From GCA-001735895 sp964651385 (GTDB taxonomy: Bacteria; Pseudomonadota; Gammaproteobacteria; GCA-001735895): DNA of 47,534 bases. Both the position numbers and the translations under genes were made by a program. This document shows, one piece after another, positions 26,814-35,880 of the stretch (positions within the stretch are counted from its first letter, which is position 1; every line of letters begins with the position of its first letter). The DNA lies in NCBI GenBank assembly GCA_964651385.1, contig CAZYYM010000016.1:1-47534 (forward strand). Reading direction: 5' to 3'. The notes under the pieces are model-generated. The model saw only the letters and a list, made by a program, of their open reading frames with translations, searched no databases and was not told the origin of the DNA.

Positions 26814-28676
26814 TTACTGACTGTATTTTTGCATCCCGGCGGGCACGTACCATTCCACCGGGGTAAACAGGTTTAACCCGAGTTTAGTTACTTCGATATT
26901 GTGCATGCGTCGATCGATAAAAGTTAGTGACTTGCGGCGCATCAGAAAAGTATAGGGCTGGTCTTCGTAAATAATAGCCTCTGCCTGTTGCCAAAGCGGC
27001 ATGCGGTCATCTTCGTTTACCGTGCCGCGGGCTGTATCGATCAATCTGTCCAGCGCCGGATTTGAATAATTGACGAAGTTGTCTCCGTTATCGGCGCGTT
27101 GGTCACCATGCAGCATCTGGTAGATATCGGTTTCTATACCACTGGTCCAACCCAGGGTAATGGCATCGAAGTCGCGCCGGGTTATCTGGTCTATCATCAC
27201 CGGCCACTCGGTGGGTTTGGGTATTAATCGAATGCCCGCGCGGGCATAAAGGTCTTTCAGATATAACACGATGCGTTTGGTGTCCTCACTGTTTTGCGAG
27301 AAGGTCAGTTCAAATTCGAAGGGCATGCCCCGATCGTCTTCTAGTACACCGTTGCCATCGCGGTCTTCATATCCTGCTGCTTTCATCAGGGCCTGCGCCT
27401 TGTCCAGATCATAATTGCGTGGATTGAGTCGTGGATCATGTTGTTTACTGCGTGGACTAAAAGGGCTAATGGCGGTTTCGGCGTAATCGAGCATGATTTC
27501 CTTAATAATGCCCTCACGATCGGTTAAATAAGTCATTGCCTGCCGGACTCTCTTGTCAGCAAAACGTGTAGGCGTATCGTTTCGCGACTGGTTCCAGCCA
27601 ATATAGGAGTATCCGGCAACCGGACTCATATATTCAAAGCGCCGACTGCGGGCCATGAGGTCGCTGTCCTCCAGTAAATCCTGATATTCACGGGGGCGCG
27701 CGGCGTAGCTGTCAATATCACCATTACGAAATGTCGTCAGCCGGGCACTATCGTTTTGAATGATTTTCCAGATGATTCGGTCGAACGATGCTGAAATACT
27801 GCCCCAGTAGCGCGGGTTGCGTTCGAGTTCGACGCCACCCTGGTCGGGCGTCCAACTTTTGGGGTCGGCCAGTCGGTAAGGACCGGTACCCATCAATAGC
27901 CCTTTTGACTGATTAAATGTTTCCGGGTTATCAAAATAAGGCTGGTAAAAATGTTTGGGCAATATGCTCAAATTGCCGGCCAGATCCAAACTATTGAAAT
28001 ACGGTTCGGAAAAGGTAAATACCACAGTGTATTTTTCGGTGGCAACAACCGACTTAATTTTACTGTAGTAGGCGCGTATCTGAGGTGCGTCGATAGCCTC
28101 GTTCATAGCGAGATCGAAACTAAATACGACATCATCTGCAGTGAATGGCTTGCCATCAGAAAACTTGACGTCCCGACGCAGCTGAAAGGTAAACGTCAGT
28201 CCGTCTTCGCTAACGTCCCAGTGTTCGGCCAACAGACCCAGGTATTCAAGTGTATCGGGGTCGCGTGTCAGAAGCGTTTCGAGAACATAGTTCTGTACAT
28301 TCGATGCGTAGACATCTTTCGATACCAGTGGGGTTAACGTTTTGATATTGATGGCAAAGGATTGTACCAGCCAGTCACCTTCATCATAACCGGGTTGCTG
28401 GGTGCTGCGATAGGCTCGACGAAAAGCGGGCAGAACAGCCGGTTCCACCTGTGACTGAGCGGTGGCAACAGCCCCACTGCGCAGGCGCTGATCGAGTGAT
28501 CGAATTAAACTGCGCAGGCTTCTTGTATCTTCCGCCTGTTCGGTCATGACGCGCTGCATATCGGTCATACGCAGCCACTGTCGATCGACCATATACATCG
28601 CAATCAGAAGCATCACCAGGATCGTGGTCAGCAGGCTGAACAGGACAAAATCTCGGGTAGTGAATTTTCGTTGCAT
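26814..28676 (-). CDS. yejA: Peptide-binding protein (YejA/SBP_bac_5), membrane-tethered
   Basis: A periplasmic solute-binding protein of 620 residues, about the YejA length. Instead of a cleavable signal peptide it begins with a membrane segment (residues 10-33, FVLFSLLTTILVMLLIAMYM) and no Ala-x-Ala cut site. A predicted coiled-coil follows (about 36-70, MQRVMTEQAEDTRSLRSLIR). The SBP_bac_5 domain then runs to the end, with LLAEHWDVSEDGLTFTFQLR and VKFSDGKPFTADDVVFS. It is the first gene of the yej-type operon. A tethered binding protein would work beside its own permease and not diffuse in the periplasm. Confidence 0.85.
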   Translation of the reverse strand: MQRKFTTRDFVLFSLLTTILVMLLIAMYMVDRQWLRMTDMQRVMTEQAEDTRSLRSLIRSLDQRLRSGAVATAQSQVEPAVLPAFRRAYRSTQQPGYDEGDWLVQSFAINIKTLTPLVSKDVYASNVQNYVLETLLTRDPDTLEYLGLLAEHWDVSEDGLTFTFQLRRDVKFSDGKPFTADDVVFSFDLAMNEAIDAPQIRAYYSKIKSVVATEKYTVVFTFSEPYFNSLDLAGNLSILPKHFYQPYFDNPETFNQSKGLLMGTGPYRLADPKSWTPDQGGVELERNPRYWGSISASFDRIIWKIIQNDSARLTTFRNGDIDSYAARPREYQDLLEDSDLMARSRRFEYMSPVAGYSYIGWNQSRNDTPTRFADKRVRQAMTYLTDREGIIKEIMLDYAETAISPFSPRSKQHDPRLNPRNYDLDKAQALMKAAGYEDRDGNGVLEDDRGMPFEFELTFSQNSEDTKRIVLYLKDLYARAGIRLIPKPTEWPVMIDQITRRDFDAITLGWTSGIETDIYQMLHGDQRADNGDNFVNYSNPALDRLIDTARGTVNEDDRMPLWQQAEAIIYEDQPYTFLMRRKSLTFIDRRMHNIEVTKLGLNLFTPVEWYVPAGMQKYSQ

Positions 28677-28906
28677 GTTCGGGTTATGATTTAACAGATA
28701 TGACTAATTGCTATCATAGCCTAGCGCAGTCCTGTGCTCTAGCGTTTAATCAATCTGGCAGCTTTCTGAAATATGATCAAAGGCTTTTGCAGCGCAGTCT
28801 GGCTGGTATGGGCGTTGCTTTGTTAGCGGAGCGGCATTTCGCGACGATATTACTTTCAAGCTGAATCCCAGGTGTCGAGATCTACGACTTTACTGGAAAG
28901 ATGTGA

Positions 28907-29686
28907 TTAACCATGCATCTGGTAATAATTTGTCAAAGTACCAACAGTGTCAATCACAACGTCGACGGTGGTGTTTGGTTTCATGGTCTTAACTCCCAAT
29001 GAGGTGCCACAGGCGATAACGTCACCGGGGTGTAAGGTCATATCGCCGGAAATCAGGCTGACCAGATCGAGCGGTGAGAAGAACATGTCCGAAACCGGGT
29101 AGTTTTGTCGTTCTTCGCCATTCACCAGGGTATTGACGATGAGTGAATCTGGATCGTCGAGTTCCGCTATACAGGGACCGATAATGCCGAAACTGTCAAA
29201 ACTTTTGGCGCGTGTCCATTGCGGGAATGCTTCGTATTTGAATAGCAGGTGAATTGCGGTGACATCGTTGATGCAGGTATAACCGAGAACATAATCGGCA
29301 GCATTTTCGCGGCTTACATTTTTGCAGGTTTTGCCAATAACGACGCCGAGTTCGCCTTCATAAATCAATTTACCGTCGTAATCCTCTGGATGAATAATTT
29401 CGGCTCCATGATGCGATACACAGCTTTCTGGTTTGATGAAATAAAAAGGAAATTCCGGTGGGGTCAGATTTTGCGCTTCGGCGAGTTCGTGGAAGTTATT
29501 CCACATCGCTACAATCTTTGTCGGATAACAGGGCGCAAGCAGAGTTACTTCATTTAACTCCAGGGTATAACCAGTCAGTTGCGAGTTGCCATACATATCG
29601 CCACTGCGACAATGTATGGTTTCATTTTCCAACGTGCCGAATCCCCGTTCTCCGGCGTGTTGATATCTAACCCATTTTAATGACAT
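28907..29686 (-). CDS. FAH-family hydrolase/decarboxylase-like enzyme
   Basis: A cytosolic protein of 259 residues of the fumarylacetoacetate hydrolase fold. The metal-ligand Glu pair sits in IYEGELGVVIGKTCKNV and the Asp in CINDVTAIHLLFKYEAFPQWTRAKSFDSFGIIGPCI. The family includes fumarylpyruvate hydrolase, 2-keto-4-pentenoate hydratase and the FAHD1 oxaloacetate decarboxylase/tautomerase, and the exact reaction is not readable here. It is divergent from aceK, and a copy of the local GntR-type palindrome (29703-29721) sits 17 bp before its start. This links it to the oxalate island, where an oxaloacetate or other 2-oxoacid role would fit. Confidence 0.8.
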   Translation of the reverse strand: MSLKWVRYQHAGERGFGTLENETIHCRSGDMYGNSQLTGYTLELNEVTLLAPCYPTKIVAMWNNFHELAEAQNLTPPEFPFYFIKPESCVSHHGAEIIHPEDYDGKLIYEGELGVVIGKTCKNVSRENAADYVLGYTCINDVTAIHLLFKYEAFPQWTRAKSFDSFGIIGPCIAELDDPDSLIVNTLVNGEERQNYPVSDMFFSPLDLVSLISGDMTLHPGDVIACGTSLGVKTMKPNTTVDVVIDTVGTLTNYYQMHG

Positions 29687-29702
29687 AACCGCTTAACCAT
29701 AG

Positions 29703-29721
29703 ATTGTATTTTGTATACCAT
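29703..29721. promoter_or_regulatory. GntR-type operator copy 1 (FAH gene / aceK)
   Basis: ATTGTATTTTGTATACCAT matches the perfect palindrome in front of gntR at 15 of 19 positions, with the right half (TGTATACCA) intact. It lies between the divergent FAH and aceK genes and could affect both. Confidence 0.6.
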
Positions 29722-29847
29722 GCATAATATAAATTATTCGATTTAAATCAATGATCCTGTCGGTATCTATTTCATAATTGATTATTAATTGGTGACATGT
29801 GTGGGTGTTCAACACTGCCTATCGATAGTTTTACAGGGGAGTATTTA

Positions 29848-31584
29848 ATGTCCAGAAGAGAATTGGTCCTGACTGTTGCCCGGTGGCTGTATGAAGAATA
29901 CAGCTTGTTTTACAAGGAATTTTTGATGATCCTCGATCTCGCCAAAATTGCCTTTGAAAAGCGGGATTTTGCCAGTTCAGTACGCGTTAGTTCGCGCCGC
30001 TTATCGCTTTATAGCATAAGTATTTTCGAGGTCAGCCATCGATTGAATCAAGCTTACCCCGAAATAAAGAATGATTATGATTGCTGGCAGGAGATTGAGT
30101 CTAAATACTGTCAGCTTATCAAGTCGGAGTACGCCGAAGATATTGGGTTTGCCTACTTGCATTCGTTGCGGCGTAAGATTTATCGCAGTGAATGGCTCGC
30201 CAAGGATTATTCCTTTTCCGAAATGACCAACAGGGAACAGTCGATGCTACCCGAAGTATTGGTAATCTATAGGCTCGAGAGTAATTTAAATGAAGATGTT
30301 ATTGAATCGATACTCGGTATTCCACAGTTCATTCGTAGTTACGCGAATTTGCAGGATGACAGACAACGTGTTTATCAACGTATTATCGAAAATCTGGCCC
30401 GATCCCGTCACAGGGATAATCGGTTGATTCGAGCAGAAATGATCAATGCAGGTTTTTATCGAAATCGCGGTGCTTATCTGGTTGGGCGGCTAATGTTCGA
30501 AAACGGCGGCTTTGTACCTCTGATTATCGCCTTGCTGAATGATGAGACAGGTATTTATGTTGACGCGGTTCTTACCAGCGAAACCTATGCACATAATATA
30601 TTCAGCTCCACGCTGGCCAATTTTCACGTTACCAGTACTTATTACCATGAAGTCAGCGCTATTTTAAAAAGCATTATGCCTCGGCGGCCGTTGGGACTGC
30701 ACTATTCGACTATTGGCTATAACCACCTCGGCAAGGTGGCCGTGATGAGTGAGCTTGAGGCAGAGCTGGAAAGTTGTCAGAACGGACTGGAAACTGCAAT
30801 TGGCGAAAAGGGCACTGTTGCCATAGGTTTCGCGTCGAAAAATTCGGCTTATAGTTTAAAAGTGATCCGAAACAAACCAACCAAAAGTTATAAATGGGGG
30901 GAATTTGGCGGTGTCGAGTCAGTAATACGAAAATATACCCGCATACACGAAATAAACAGAACCGGCAGTATGCTGGATAGCATCATCTACTATAAAGTTC
31001 GACTGGACCGTAAATGGTTTGCCGCAGAATTACTTAGTGAGTTGTTAACGGAAGCCTCCGAAACGGTGTCACTGGTCGAAGATGATGTCATCTTCAAATT
31101 TCTCATCGTGCAGATAAAACTTACGCCGCTGCCGGTTTTTCTGGAAACGGCAACCGATAAGCAGGCGGAAACAGCGATAGCCAATCTGGGCTACTGCATT
31201 AAAAATAATGCAGCCGCCAATATTTTTAATCGCGATCTCGATGCCAGGAATTATGGCATTGGGTCATACGCAAAAGTGTATCTATTCGATTACGATGCGC
31301 TTGAAGATTTATCCGAAGTCAAGATACGCACCAATCTCGACCGGGAGGATGGTGAAGAAGATATCCCTGACTGGTATTTCGAAGAAGGGGTGGTATTTCT
31401 TCCGGAAGAGCTCCTTTCAGGCTTATGTATTACGCAACGTCACTTAAGCGACCTGTTTGCGCGCCGACACACTGATTTGCTGACAACCCGCTATTGGACT
31501 GATATTCAAGAGGATATGCTGGTAGGCAAGGTTCCACAGGTGAGTGTTTACCCTGACTACGAACGCCTTGATCATAATAGCTAA
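29848..31584 (+). CDS. aceK: Isocitrate dehydrogenase kinase/phosphatase AceK
   Basis: Reversibly phosphorylates isocitrate dehydrogenase and so sets the split between the TCA cycle and the glyoxylate bypass. The product is 578 residues, the same length as E. coli AceK. The ATP-binding Gly loop (GEKGTVAIGF) and Lys338 (SLKVIRNK) are present. So is the Asp of the MLDSI segment that aligns with E. coli Asp371, needed for phosphatase activity, and the catalytic loop AAANIFNRDLDARNYGIG with FDYD. Both activities look retained. I chose the ATG at 29848, with GGGGAG just upstream; an earlier ATG at 29797 would add a 17-residue unsupported tail. Unusually it is not in an aceBAK operon, but sits between the FAH gene and tctCBA. 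Confidence 0.93.
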   Translation: MSRRELVLTVARWLYEEYSLFYKEFLMILDLAKIAFEKRDFASSVRVSSRRLSLYSISIFEVSHRLNQAYPEIKNDYDCWQEIESKYCQLIKSEYAEDIGFAYLHSLRRKIYRSEWLAKDYSFSEMTNREQSMLPEVLVIYRLESNLNEDVIESILGIPQFIRSYANLQDDRQRVYQRIIENLARSRHRDNRLIRAEMINAGFYRNRGAYLVGRLMFENGGFVPLIIALLNDETGIYVDAVLTSETYAHNIFSSTLANFHVTSTYYHEVSAILKSIMPRRPLGLHYSTIGYNHLGKVAVMSELEAELESCQNGLETAIGEKGTVAIGFASKNSAYSLKVIRNKPTKSYKWGEFGGVESVIRKYTRIHEINRTGSMLDSIIYYKVRLDRKWFAAELLSELLTEASETVSLVEDDVIFKFLIVQIKLTPLPVFLETATDKQAETAIANLGYCIKNNAAANIFNRDLDARNYGIGSYAKVYLFDYDALEDLSEVKIRTNLDREDGEEDIPDWYFEEGVVFLPEELLSGLCITQRHLSDLFARRHTDLLTTRYWTDIQEDMLVGKVPQVSVYPDYERLDHNS

Positions 31585-31640
31585 TCCTTTATTCTCCATT
31601 TAAAACTTTACATTTTAATACGAGAGGGGTAGATTCAACT

Positions 31641-31659
31641 TCGGCATACTGTATACCAG
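31641..31659. promoter_or_regulatory. GntR-type operator copy 2 (tctCBA)
   Basis: TCGGCATACTGTATACCAG shares 15 of 19 positions with the gntR-upstream palindrome. It is 78 bp before the chosen tctC start, a usual place for a repressor site over or near a promoter. Confidence 0.65.
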
Positions 31660-31736
31660 ATATGTTTTACAGCGATGTTCAGACACCAAATTAGTGGGTC
31701 GTTTTTCGATCAATCACAAACTGGAGGATAATGATA

Positions 31737-32726
31737 ATGTTCAAAATTCAACGCGCGCTTACGAAAATGGCTCTCGCCATCGGTGCCGGCGCGATAATGG
31801 CAGCAATACCCATGATCGCTCAGGCCGCATGGGAACCTCAAAAACCGGTAGAATTTGTCGTCATGGCCGGTAAAGGTGGCGGCGCAGATAAAGCGGTTCG
31901 TCTATTGCAAAGTATTATTGCATCAGAAAATATGGCGCCTGTACCTTTCACGCCGATTAACAAACCCGGGGGCTCTGGGGCGGAAGCCCTGGTTTATCTG
32001 AACGGCAAGAAGGGTAACAATCACACCATCATGTTTACTCTGAATAGTTTTTATACCACACCGTTACGTCAGCCTGGCCTTGGTGTTGATATAACTACAT
32101 TCACCCCGATAGCGCGTATGGCGGAGGATACGTTCCTGCTGTGGGTTCATTCCGACCGTAAAGATATCCACAATGTCGCTGATTTCGCCAAGGCAGCAAA
32201 AGCCAAAGGCAGTAAGTGGATTATGGCGGGAACCGGTAAGAACTCGGAAGATAATCTGTTAACTGACTTTCTTAACACAGCCTATGATTTGAATATGAAG
32301 TATGTGCCTTATAAAGGTGGTGGTAAGGTTGCCAAAGAATTGGCCGGTAAAAATGCGGATTCAACCGTTAACAATCCCTCGGAACAGCTTGGATTTTATG
32401 AAGCTGGTACGACAAAAGCACTCGCGTCTTTTACCGATAATCGTTTGCCGTTGTTTCCTGAAGCTCCTACGTTCAAGGAACTCGGCAAGGATTACGTTTA
32501 TTACATGCAGCGTACCGTTGTTGGTGCACCCGGCATGAGTAAGGAAGCCACTGCTTATTATCAGGGATTATTCAAGAAGGTTTTCAATTCCAAGAAATGG
32601 CAGAATTACCGCACCAAGAAAAGTTTACAGGGTGACCTGTTGCAGGGTGATGCATTGATGAGTTACTGGAAGAAGGAGCGCGATATCCATGAAGTGATGC
32701 TCAGAAATATGGGCGCGATCAAGTAA
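31737..32726 (+). CDS. tctC: Tripartite tricarboxylate transporter binding protein TctC
   Basis: A periplasmic substrate-binding protein of the TTT family. The signal peptide (MFKIQRALTKMALAIGAGAI, ending at AQA near residue 31) is followed by WEPQKPVEFVVMAGKGGGADK, the usual TctC/Bug start. The mature protein is about 300 residues and includes KYVPYKGGGKVAKELAGKNAD and the hydrophobic pocket-loop regions. GGAGG at 31723-31727 is better spaced for the ATG at 31737 than for the in-frame ATG at 31731. TctB and TctA follow in order. Such proteins bind citrate, aromatic acids or small dicarboxylates; the downstream frc suggests oxalate or a relative. Confidence 0.88.
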   Translation: MFKIQRALTKMALAIGAGAIMAAIPMIAQAAWEPQKPVEFVVMAGKGGGADKAVRLLQSIIASENMAPVPFTPINKPGGSGAEALVYLNGKKGNNHTIMFTLNSFYTTPLRQPGLGVDITTFTPIARMAEDTFLLWVHSDRKDIHNVADFAKAAKAKGSKWIMAGTGKNSEDNLLTDFLNTAYDLNMKYVPYKGGGKVAKELAGKNADSTVNNPSEQLGFYEAGTTKALASFTDNRLPLFPEAPTFKELGKDYVYYMQRTVVGAPGMSKEATAYYQGLFKKVFNSKKWQNYRTKKSLQGDLLQGDALMSYWKKERDIHEVMLRNMGAIK

Positions 32727-32923
32727 GATAGTACTTCTAGCCGAACAAAAAAGCTATCGGGCACAGGGATGCGCCCGCTCAATCGAGTAATACTTATACT
32801 CGGTTTTATACAATAATGAAGTTCCGTTATTTTATTGATTATCGGTGGCTGAAGTCGTTGTGTTGGGCATTCAAGATTTCGTAAATTTATATATTCCTGC
32901 TAAATATCGATTGGGGGTTTTTC

Positions 32924-33427
32924 ATGACGGTTCGTACCGCCGAATTATTGATGGCCATTATGATGGGCGCCTTTTCTATCTACCTGATGGTTAAAAGTAC
33001 CGAGCTTCCCACTGGTTGGATAGACGACGAAGGCCCAGGTGGCGGGACATGGCCGTTCTGGCTTTCTACGATCATGTTGGTGTCCTGTATCGGGATCCTG
33101 TTTAACTGGGTTCGCAAACGAGGCCCGATAGCCTCCTCAGATAAAATTTATATCGAATCACATGTGCTGCTCGATGTGGCGGCAGTAGCCGTTGCGCTCA
33201 TCGTAACTGTAGGATTATTTTCAATTATTGGTATTTACGGTTCGCTTCCTTTATTTCTGATTTTCTATCTCAGAATTCTGGGTAAACATAGTTGGCGGCT
33301 TACTGCCATTCTGACTGTAGTAATTCCGGTCGTCATTTTTTACTTTTTTGAAATCACCTTGAAAATAATTCTTCCCAAAGGGTTAACTGAACCGCTATTT
33401 ATCCCCCTTTACAAGATATTTCTATAA
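32924..33427 (+). CDS. tctB: Tripartite tricarboxylate transporter small subunit TctB
   Basis: An inner-membrane protein of 167 residues with four hydrophobic segments: AELLMAIMMGAFSIYLMV, WPFWLSTIMLVSCIGILF, VAAVAVALIVTVGLFSIIGI and WRLTAILTVVIPVVIFYFFE. The G-G-G-T-W-P-F-W motif after the first helix is characteristic of TctB. It lies 197 bp after tctC; a weak inverted repeat (CGGGC/GCCCG, about 32758-32777) in that gap could protect the abundant tctC message. tctA follows after 41 bp. Confidence 0.88.
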   Translation: MTVRTAELLMAIMMGAFSIYLMVKSTELPTGWIDDEGPGGGTWPFWLSTIMLVSCIGILFNWVRKRGPIASSDKIYIESHVLLDVAAVAVALIVTVGLFSIIGIYGSLPLFLIFYLRILGKHSWRLTAILTVVIPVVIFYFFEITLKIILPKGLTEPLFIPLYKIFL

Positions 33428-33468
33428 ACGCTATGTGTTAATTCCGGACTAAGAAACGAGATAAGAAT

Positions 33469-34992
33469 ATGCTTGAAATCCTGGGACTTCTTGGTAACGG
33501 TTTTATAACTGTTTTTGACCCATTAAATCTGGCTCTGATTGTTGCTGGTTGCGCGCTTGGTCTGTTTATCGGTGCCATGCCGGGTTTGGGTTCGGTTAAC
33601 GGTGTTGCGATATTACTGCCCTTAACTTTTTTGGTTCCACCAACCGGTGCTATCATATTTTTAGCAGCGATTTATTACGGCGCTATGTATGGCGGGGCAA
33701 TTTCGTCGATTATGCTCGGTATCCCGGGTGCTTCAACAGCAGTAGCAACCACATTCGATGGGCGGCCGTTAGCCAAGCAGGGATTAGCTGACAAAGCGCT
33801 GACCGGAGCCGCGGTCGCTTCGTTTGTCGGTGGTTCGATATCAGTTGTACTGTTCACCTTTTTCGCGCCGCCACTGGCGCATATTGCGCTGGTTTTCGGA
33901 GCGCCCGAAGAATTTGCGCTGATGATGCTCGCCTTCGCTACATTTGTTGGGCTCGGTAGTGATGATCTTTTCAAAACCGTCTTCTCTATCTGTATCGGGC
34001 TGGTGCTCAGTGCTGTAGGCTTCGATATTATTTCAGGTGAACCGCGTCTGGTATTATGGGATATTACCGGGTTCCTGCACGGTATTAATTTTCTGGTACT
34101 GGCGATCGGTATTTACGGTATCGGTGAAATGCTGTGGACAGTCGAAGAGAATGCGCTCGGTGGTGGCAAAAGTATGTTGTCGGAGGCGACGGTGACCGTG
34201 GCTCGAACGATGGCTAATTTGCGTGAGCTGGTGTCAACCTGGAAAACCATGTTGATGGGCTCGGTTCTCGGCTATTTCGTCGGCATATTACCCGCTGCCG
34301 GTGCGACACCGGGTTCACTCATGGCTTATGGTCTAGCCAAGCAAATTTCAAAAGATCCCGATAAATTCGGTGATGGAGCAGTTGAAGGCGTTTGTGCCCC
34401 TGAAGCGGCAAACAATGCCGCCAGCACCGGATCTATGCTGCCGATGTTAACTCTCGGTATTCCCGGTTCACCGACTACGGCTATTCTGCTGGGTGGTATG
34501 GTAATCTGGGGGTTGGAACCTGGCCCACGGTTGTTTACCGATCACAGTGAGTTCGTTTGGGGGTTAATTGCTTCATTGTACGCGGCAAACTTGTTTGCGG
34601 TCTTAATCAATATTGCGTTTATTCCCGTATTCATTCAGATATTGAAGACGCCTTTTACCATTCTTGCCCCCGTTATATTTATTCTCTGCCTCATCGGAGG
34701 TTACGCTCCTACCCAGGATATGCATGATGTCTGGCTCATGCTGGTATTCGGTATTGTCGGGTATCTAATGCGTAAGCTTGATTACCCGTTGGCGCCTGCA
34801 GTCCTGGCAATTGTCCTGGGCCCTCTGGCAGAACCTGCACTGCGCCAGTCATTGATAATCAGTGATGGTTCTTTCGCTATTTTCTTTAACAGAACCTATG
34901 CGGGACCGATCATGATCGCCGCACTCATCCTGTTATTTCTGCCGATTTTTAAAATAATTTATGGCAAGCTGCGCCATAAAAACAAGGTTTAA
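33469..34992 (+). CDS. tctA: Tripartite tricarboxylate transporter large subunit TctA
   Basis: The 12-helix permease, 507 residues, standard for TctA. Two conserved Gly-rich signatures are visible: GLFIGAMPGLGSVNGVAILL near residue 30, and the second-repeat counterpart GYFVGILPAAGATPGSLMAYG near residue 268. GAMYGGAISSIMLGIPGAST is the classic family block. It completes the tctCBA operon. The gntR gene starts about 100 bp downstream with its own operator, so it may be separately transcribed. Confidence 0.93.
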   Translation: MLEILGLLGNGFITVFDPLNLALIVAGCALGLFIGAMPGLGSVNGVAILLPLTFLVPPTGAIIFLAAIYYGAMYGGAISSIMLGIPGASTAVATTFDGRPLAKQGLADKALTGAAVASFVGGSISVVLFTFFAPPLAHIALVFGAPEEFALMMLAFATFVGLGSDDLFKTVFSICIGLVLSAVGFDIISGEPRLVLWDITGFLHGINFLVLAIGIYGIGEMLWTVEENALGGGKSMLSEATVTVARTMANLRELVSTWKTMLMGSVLGYFVGILPAAGATPGSLMAYGLAKQISKDPDKFGDGAVEGVCAPEAANNAASTGSMLPMLTLGIPGSPTTAILLGGMVIWGLEPGPRLFTDHSEFVWGLIASLYAANLFAVLINIAFIPVFIQILKTPFTILAPVIFILCLIGGYAPTQDMHDVWLMLVFGIVGYLMRKLDYPLAPAVLAIVLGPLAEPALRQSLIISDGSFAIFFNRTYAGPIMIAALILLFLPIFKIIYGKLRHKNKV

Positions 34993-35042
34993 ATCAGGCG
35001 TAAAACTGATTATGTTTTGGACAAACAAAGCTTGATCAATGT

Positions 35043-35073
35043 CAATTACTGGTATATTGTATACCAGCAATTG
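35043..35073. promoter_or_regulatory. GntR-type operator copy 3 (gntR autoregulation), perfect palindrome
   Basis: The core CTGGTATATTGTATACCAG (35049-35067) is a perfect 8-bp inverted repeat with a 3-bp spacer. It is extended on both sides by CAATT ... AATTG, so 35043-35073 forms a near-perfect 31-bp palindrome. It lies 23 bp before the gntR start. FadR-subfamily GntR proteins typically bind sites with a TATAC-like core, so this is the best candidate operator in the window. Confidence 0.8.
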
Positions 35074-35096
35074 ACATCATTTTTCTGGAGAAGAAA

Positions 35097-35783
35097 ATGA
35101 AGTCCCTTGGTATTACGCCGCTAGAACCTGCAAAAGTTTTAAAGACGCGAGTCTACGAAGCGCTTAAAGAGATAATCGGGCAGATGGATATTTATTCGAA
35201 TGAAGAACCGCGTCGACTGGATGAGCGCGCGCTCGGTGAGCTGCTAGGGGTTAGTCGCACGCCAGTTCGAGAAGCGATTTCGCGGCTTGAGCAGGAAGGG
35301 CTGGTACAGAATATTGCACGACGAGGAACCTTTGTCGTGAGGAAAACCAAAGAAGAAATTCTGGATATGATTGACGTCTGGGCGGCGCTGGAAAGCATGG
35401 CCGCAAGAATGGCAACATCGCGTTCGAGTGACGAAGAAATTGCCCAGTTGCGGAAGATGTACACCACCTACGATAGTACAGAAGAGACAAAAGCCCACAT
35501 AGATGAATACTCGGAAACCAATATCGGGTTTCATCAGATGATTATTAAATTGGGAAAATCGCCATTAATAACGCAAATGGCAGATCAATTATTTTTCCAT
35601 ATGCGAGCGATACGAACGAGCACGATTAAGGAGCGGGACCGATTGTCGCGCTCGGTGATAGACCACATCAGAATTATCGAAGCGCTTGAAGAGCGTGACC
35701 CTTATCACGCAGAGCAACTGGTGAGAGATCACGCACTGGAACTGGCCAAACACGTCGAAAAATTTGTGGACTATCTGGATTGA
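35097..35783 (+). CDS. GntR-family regulator, FadR/FCD type
   Basis: The product is 228 residues. The N-terminal winged helix has LGELLGVSRTPVREAISRLEQEGLVQ, and the C-terminal FCD domain is all-helical (NIGFHQMIIKLGKSPLITQMADQ, RSVIDHIRIIEALEERDPYHAEQ), with the His/Asp metal-ligand pattern. Regulators of this type sense small carboxylates or their derivatives. A perfect palindrome lies directly upstream, and three related sites are found before tctC, the FAH/aceK pair and usp, suggesting that it represses itself and those genes. A ThDP enzyme follows 97 bp later. The inducer might be oxalate, glyoxylate or oxalyl-CoA (inference). Confidence 0.85.
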   Translation: MKSLGITPLEPAKVLKTRVYEALKEIIGQMDIYSNEEPRRLDERALGELLGVSRTPVREAISRLEQEGLVQNIARRGTFVVRKTKEEILDMIDVWAALESMAARMATSRSSDEEIAQLRKMYTTYDSTEETKAHIDEYSETNIGFHQMIIKLGKSPLITQMADQLFFHMRAIRTSTIKERDRLSRSVIDHIRIIEALEERDPYHAEQLVRDHALELAKHVEKFVDYLD

Positions 35784-35830
35784 AACAGGCGATGTCTATT
35801 CGCTAAAGCCGGTCTGTGGTACTCAGCCAC

Positions 35831-35865
35831 TACAGCCCGGATACAAAGTGATTAACCGGGCTGTA
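35831..35865 (+). repeat. Perfect 10-bp inverted repeat before the ThDP gene
   Basis: TACAGCCCGG (35831-35840) and CCGGGCTGTA (35856-35865) form a perfect stem with a 15-nt loop, ending 5 nt before the GAGGTG ribosome site. There is no T-run, so it is not a usual terminator. It could be a processing or mRNA-stability hairpin, or protect the ribosome site. Confidence 0.55.
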
Positions 35866-35880
35866 ATATCGAGGTGTATA

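Noticed and set aside
32758..32777. A short CGGGC/GCCCG repeat after tctC as a terminator.
   Set aside because: The stem is only 5 bp with a 10-nt loop and no T-run; at most it is a weak stability hairpin.
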